In this document: piece by piece, positions 5,476-6,134 of the stretch
Numbering within the stretch: position 1 is the first letter of the stretch
How the letters are laid out: the number at the start of each line of letters is the position of its first letter
Source: Deltaproteobacteria bacterium
GTDB taxonomy: Bacteria; Desulfobacterota; Desulfobacteria; Desulfobacterales; UBA11574
Assembly: GCA_019313505.1 (NCBI GenBank)
Contig: JAFDBA010000161.1
Coordinates: 1 to 6,134, forward strand
Reading direction: 5' to 3'
DNA length: 6,134 bases
Position numbers and translations under genes: made by a program
Notes under the pieces: model-generated
Told to the model about the DNA's origin: nothing
The model's input: the letters and a program-made list of their open reading frames with translations, nothing else
Database searches by the model: none

Positions 5476-6134
5476 TCAATCCGGTTGAAGATCATAAAAA
5501 TAGAGCATGGTATCCGAACGTGTCAAAATTCCGATAATATGATCATCCTCCACGACAGGGAGCCGACCAATGTCCTGTTTGATCATAAGGCGGGCGGCTT
5601 GAGTCGGGCTCTTGCCAGGCGCAATTGTCGTTACCTTGGTGATCATAAAAGCTTTTACCGGAGCCTTTAGCTGGGATTCTTTTTTGACTTTCTTAAAATC
5701 CCTTCTTGAAATCATGCCGACAATTTTGTCATTCTCTACGACCGGGAGACCTGTACACCCTTTTTTTCTTAAAATCGAAGCCACCGTTTTCATGGGCGTG
5801 TCCGGCGGCACGGTAAAAACAGGGAAAGACATAAGATCACTGACCTGTGCGGATGCCTGCTGATTTCCCTGGATCAGTGTCCTAATGGTATCTTCTACAG
5901 CATCCGGATTCACTGATTTAAGTATAGCGGATCCGGCAGCAGGATGTCCACCTCCGCCCATGTTCCGCATGATTCCGCCTATATCCAGGCCGTCGGCATT
6001 ACTCCTACCGATGACCATGCACTTGTTTCGTTCCTTGTCCACAAATATACCAATGGCAGCATCTACATTCAAAATTTCTCTGTACATATGAACCACAACA
6101 GCAAGATTGTCCACATAGTCTTTTAAATCCAGTT
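5476..6134 (-). CDS. C-terminal part of a DHH/DHHA1 phosphoesterase-type protein with two CBS domains (5′ end outside window)
   Basis: The frame is open to the window edge (codons before 6114 read LDLKDY), so the start is not visible and the GTG at 6114 is probably internal. Numbering from that GTG, residues 1-66 are the end of a DHHA1 domain with the characteristic GGGGHPAAGSA (53-63). This domain follows a DHH catalytic domain in nanoRNase/RecJ-like phosphoesterases. Residues 91-145 (VSDLMSFPVFTVPPDTPM…GLPVVENDKIVGMISRRDF) and 153-205 (VKAFMITKVTTIAPGKSP…GRLPVVEDDHIIGILTRSD) are two CBS repeats, together a likely adenine-nucleotide sensor. The same DHH–DHHA1–CBS–CBS order occurs in large bacterial proteins that continue into a tRNA nucleotidyltransferase/poly(A) polymerase head. 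Here the protein stops seven residues after the second CBS (YFYDLQPD), so no such head follows in this frame. It is convergent with purH. The exact substrate is unknown. Confidence 0.87.
   Translation of the reverse strand, partial: LDLKDYVDNLAVVVHMYREILNVDAAIGIFVDKERNKCMVIGRSNADGLDIGGIMRNMGGGGHPAAGSAILKSVNPDAVEDTIRTLIQGNQQASAQVSDLMSFPVFTVPPDTPMKTVASILRKKGCTGLPVVENDKIVGMISRRDFKKVKKESQLKAPVKAFMITKVTTIAPGKSPTQAARLMIKQDIGRLPVVEDDHIIGILTRSDTMLYFYDLQPD

Noticed and set aside
5174..5479. Minus-strand frame beginning with TTG that overlaps the CBS gene stop (TTGA), as if translationally coupled
   Set aside because: Its translation matches no domain I know, it runs through the purH terminator hairpin and into the antisense strand of the conserved formyltransferase, and it has no ribosome binding site.
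1..6134. CRISPR array, tRNA, rRNA or known riboswitch
   Set aside because: No regularly spaced direct repeats, no cloverleaf-like segment with the T-loop consensus, and no conserved riboswitch core recognised on reading either strand.

Overview
The window looks like an ordinary chromosomal stretch from an anaerobic Gram-negative bacterium. The best guess is a sulfate-reducer-type Desulfobacterota, such as a Desulfobacterales relative. This rests on three things: PurH split into two separate genes, a rhomboid protease joined to a DnaJ C-terminal-like domain, and a DHHA1–CBS–CBS protein. The lineage is an inference from protein style and was not computed. I see no rRNA, tRNA, CRISPR array, phage gene or transposase gene.

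Layout from left to right: (1) a short leader, then nadC (+), the quinolinate phosphoribosyltransferase of NAD synthesis. (2) A palindromic MITE-like element (E1, 995-1122), running straight into (3) a rhomboid intramembrane protease gene (+) with a DnaJ C-terminal-like tail. (4) A second, shorter copy of the same element family (E2, 2049-2104) lies in the convergent gap before (5) the prepilin peptidase gene pilD (−). (6) A divergent intergenic region of about 300 bp holds a good sigma70-type promoter and a perfect palindrome. It precedes (7) the IMP cyclohydrolase part of PurH (+), (8) a 160-bp spacer rich in hairpins, and (9) the AICAR formyltransferase part of PurH (+), which ends at a textbook intrinsic terminator. 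(10) On the minus strand and running off the right edge is the C-terminal part of a protein with a DHHA1 domain and two CBS domains.

The two PurH pieces together carry out the last two steps of IMP synthesis. NadC and PurH are housekeeping enzymes. PilD points to a type IV pilus or type II secretion system encoded elsewhere.

The most interesting signal is what the two repeat elements have done to their neighbours. Both begin with the same 16 bp, TAGTGTCCATCCATAA. The TA(G/A) ends of the elements coincide with the stop codons of nadC (TAG) and pilD (TAA). E1 has lost its right terminal repeat, and its right arm now supplies the start codon and about the first 17 codons of the rhomboid reading frame. 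Those codons stand where the N-terminus and first half of TM1 should be. No complete new multi-gene system is visible here.
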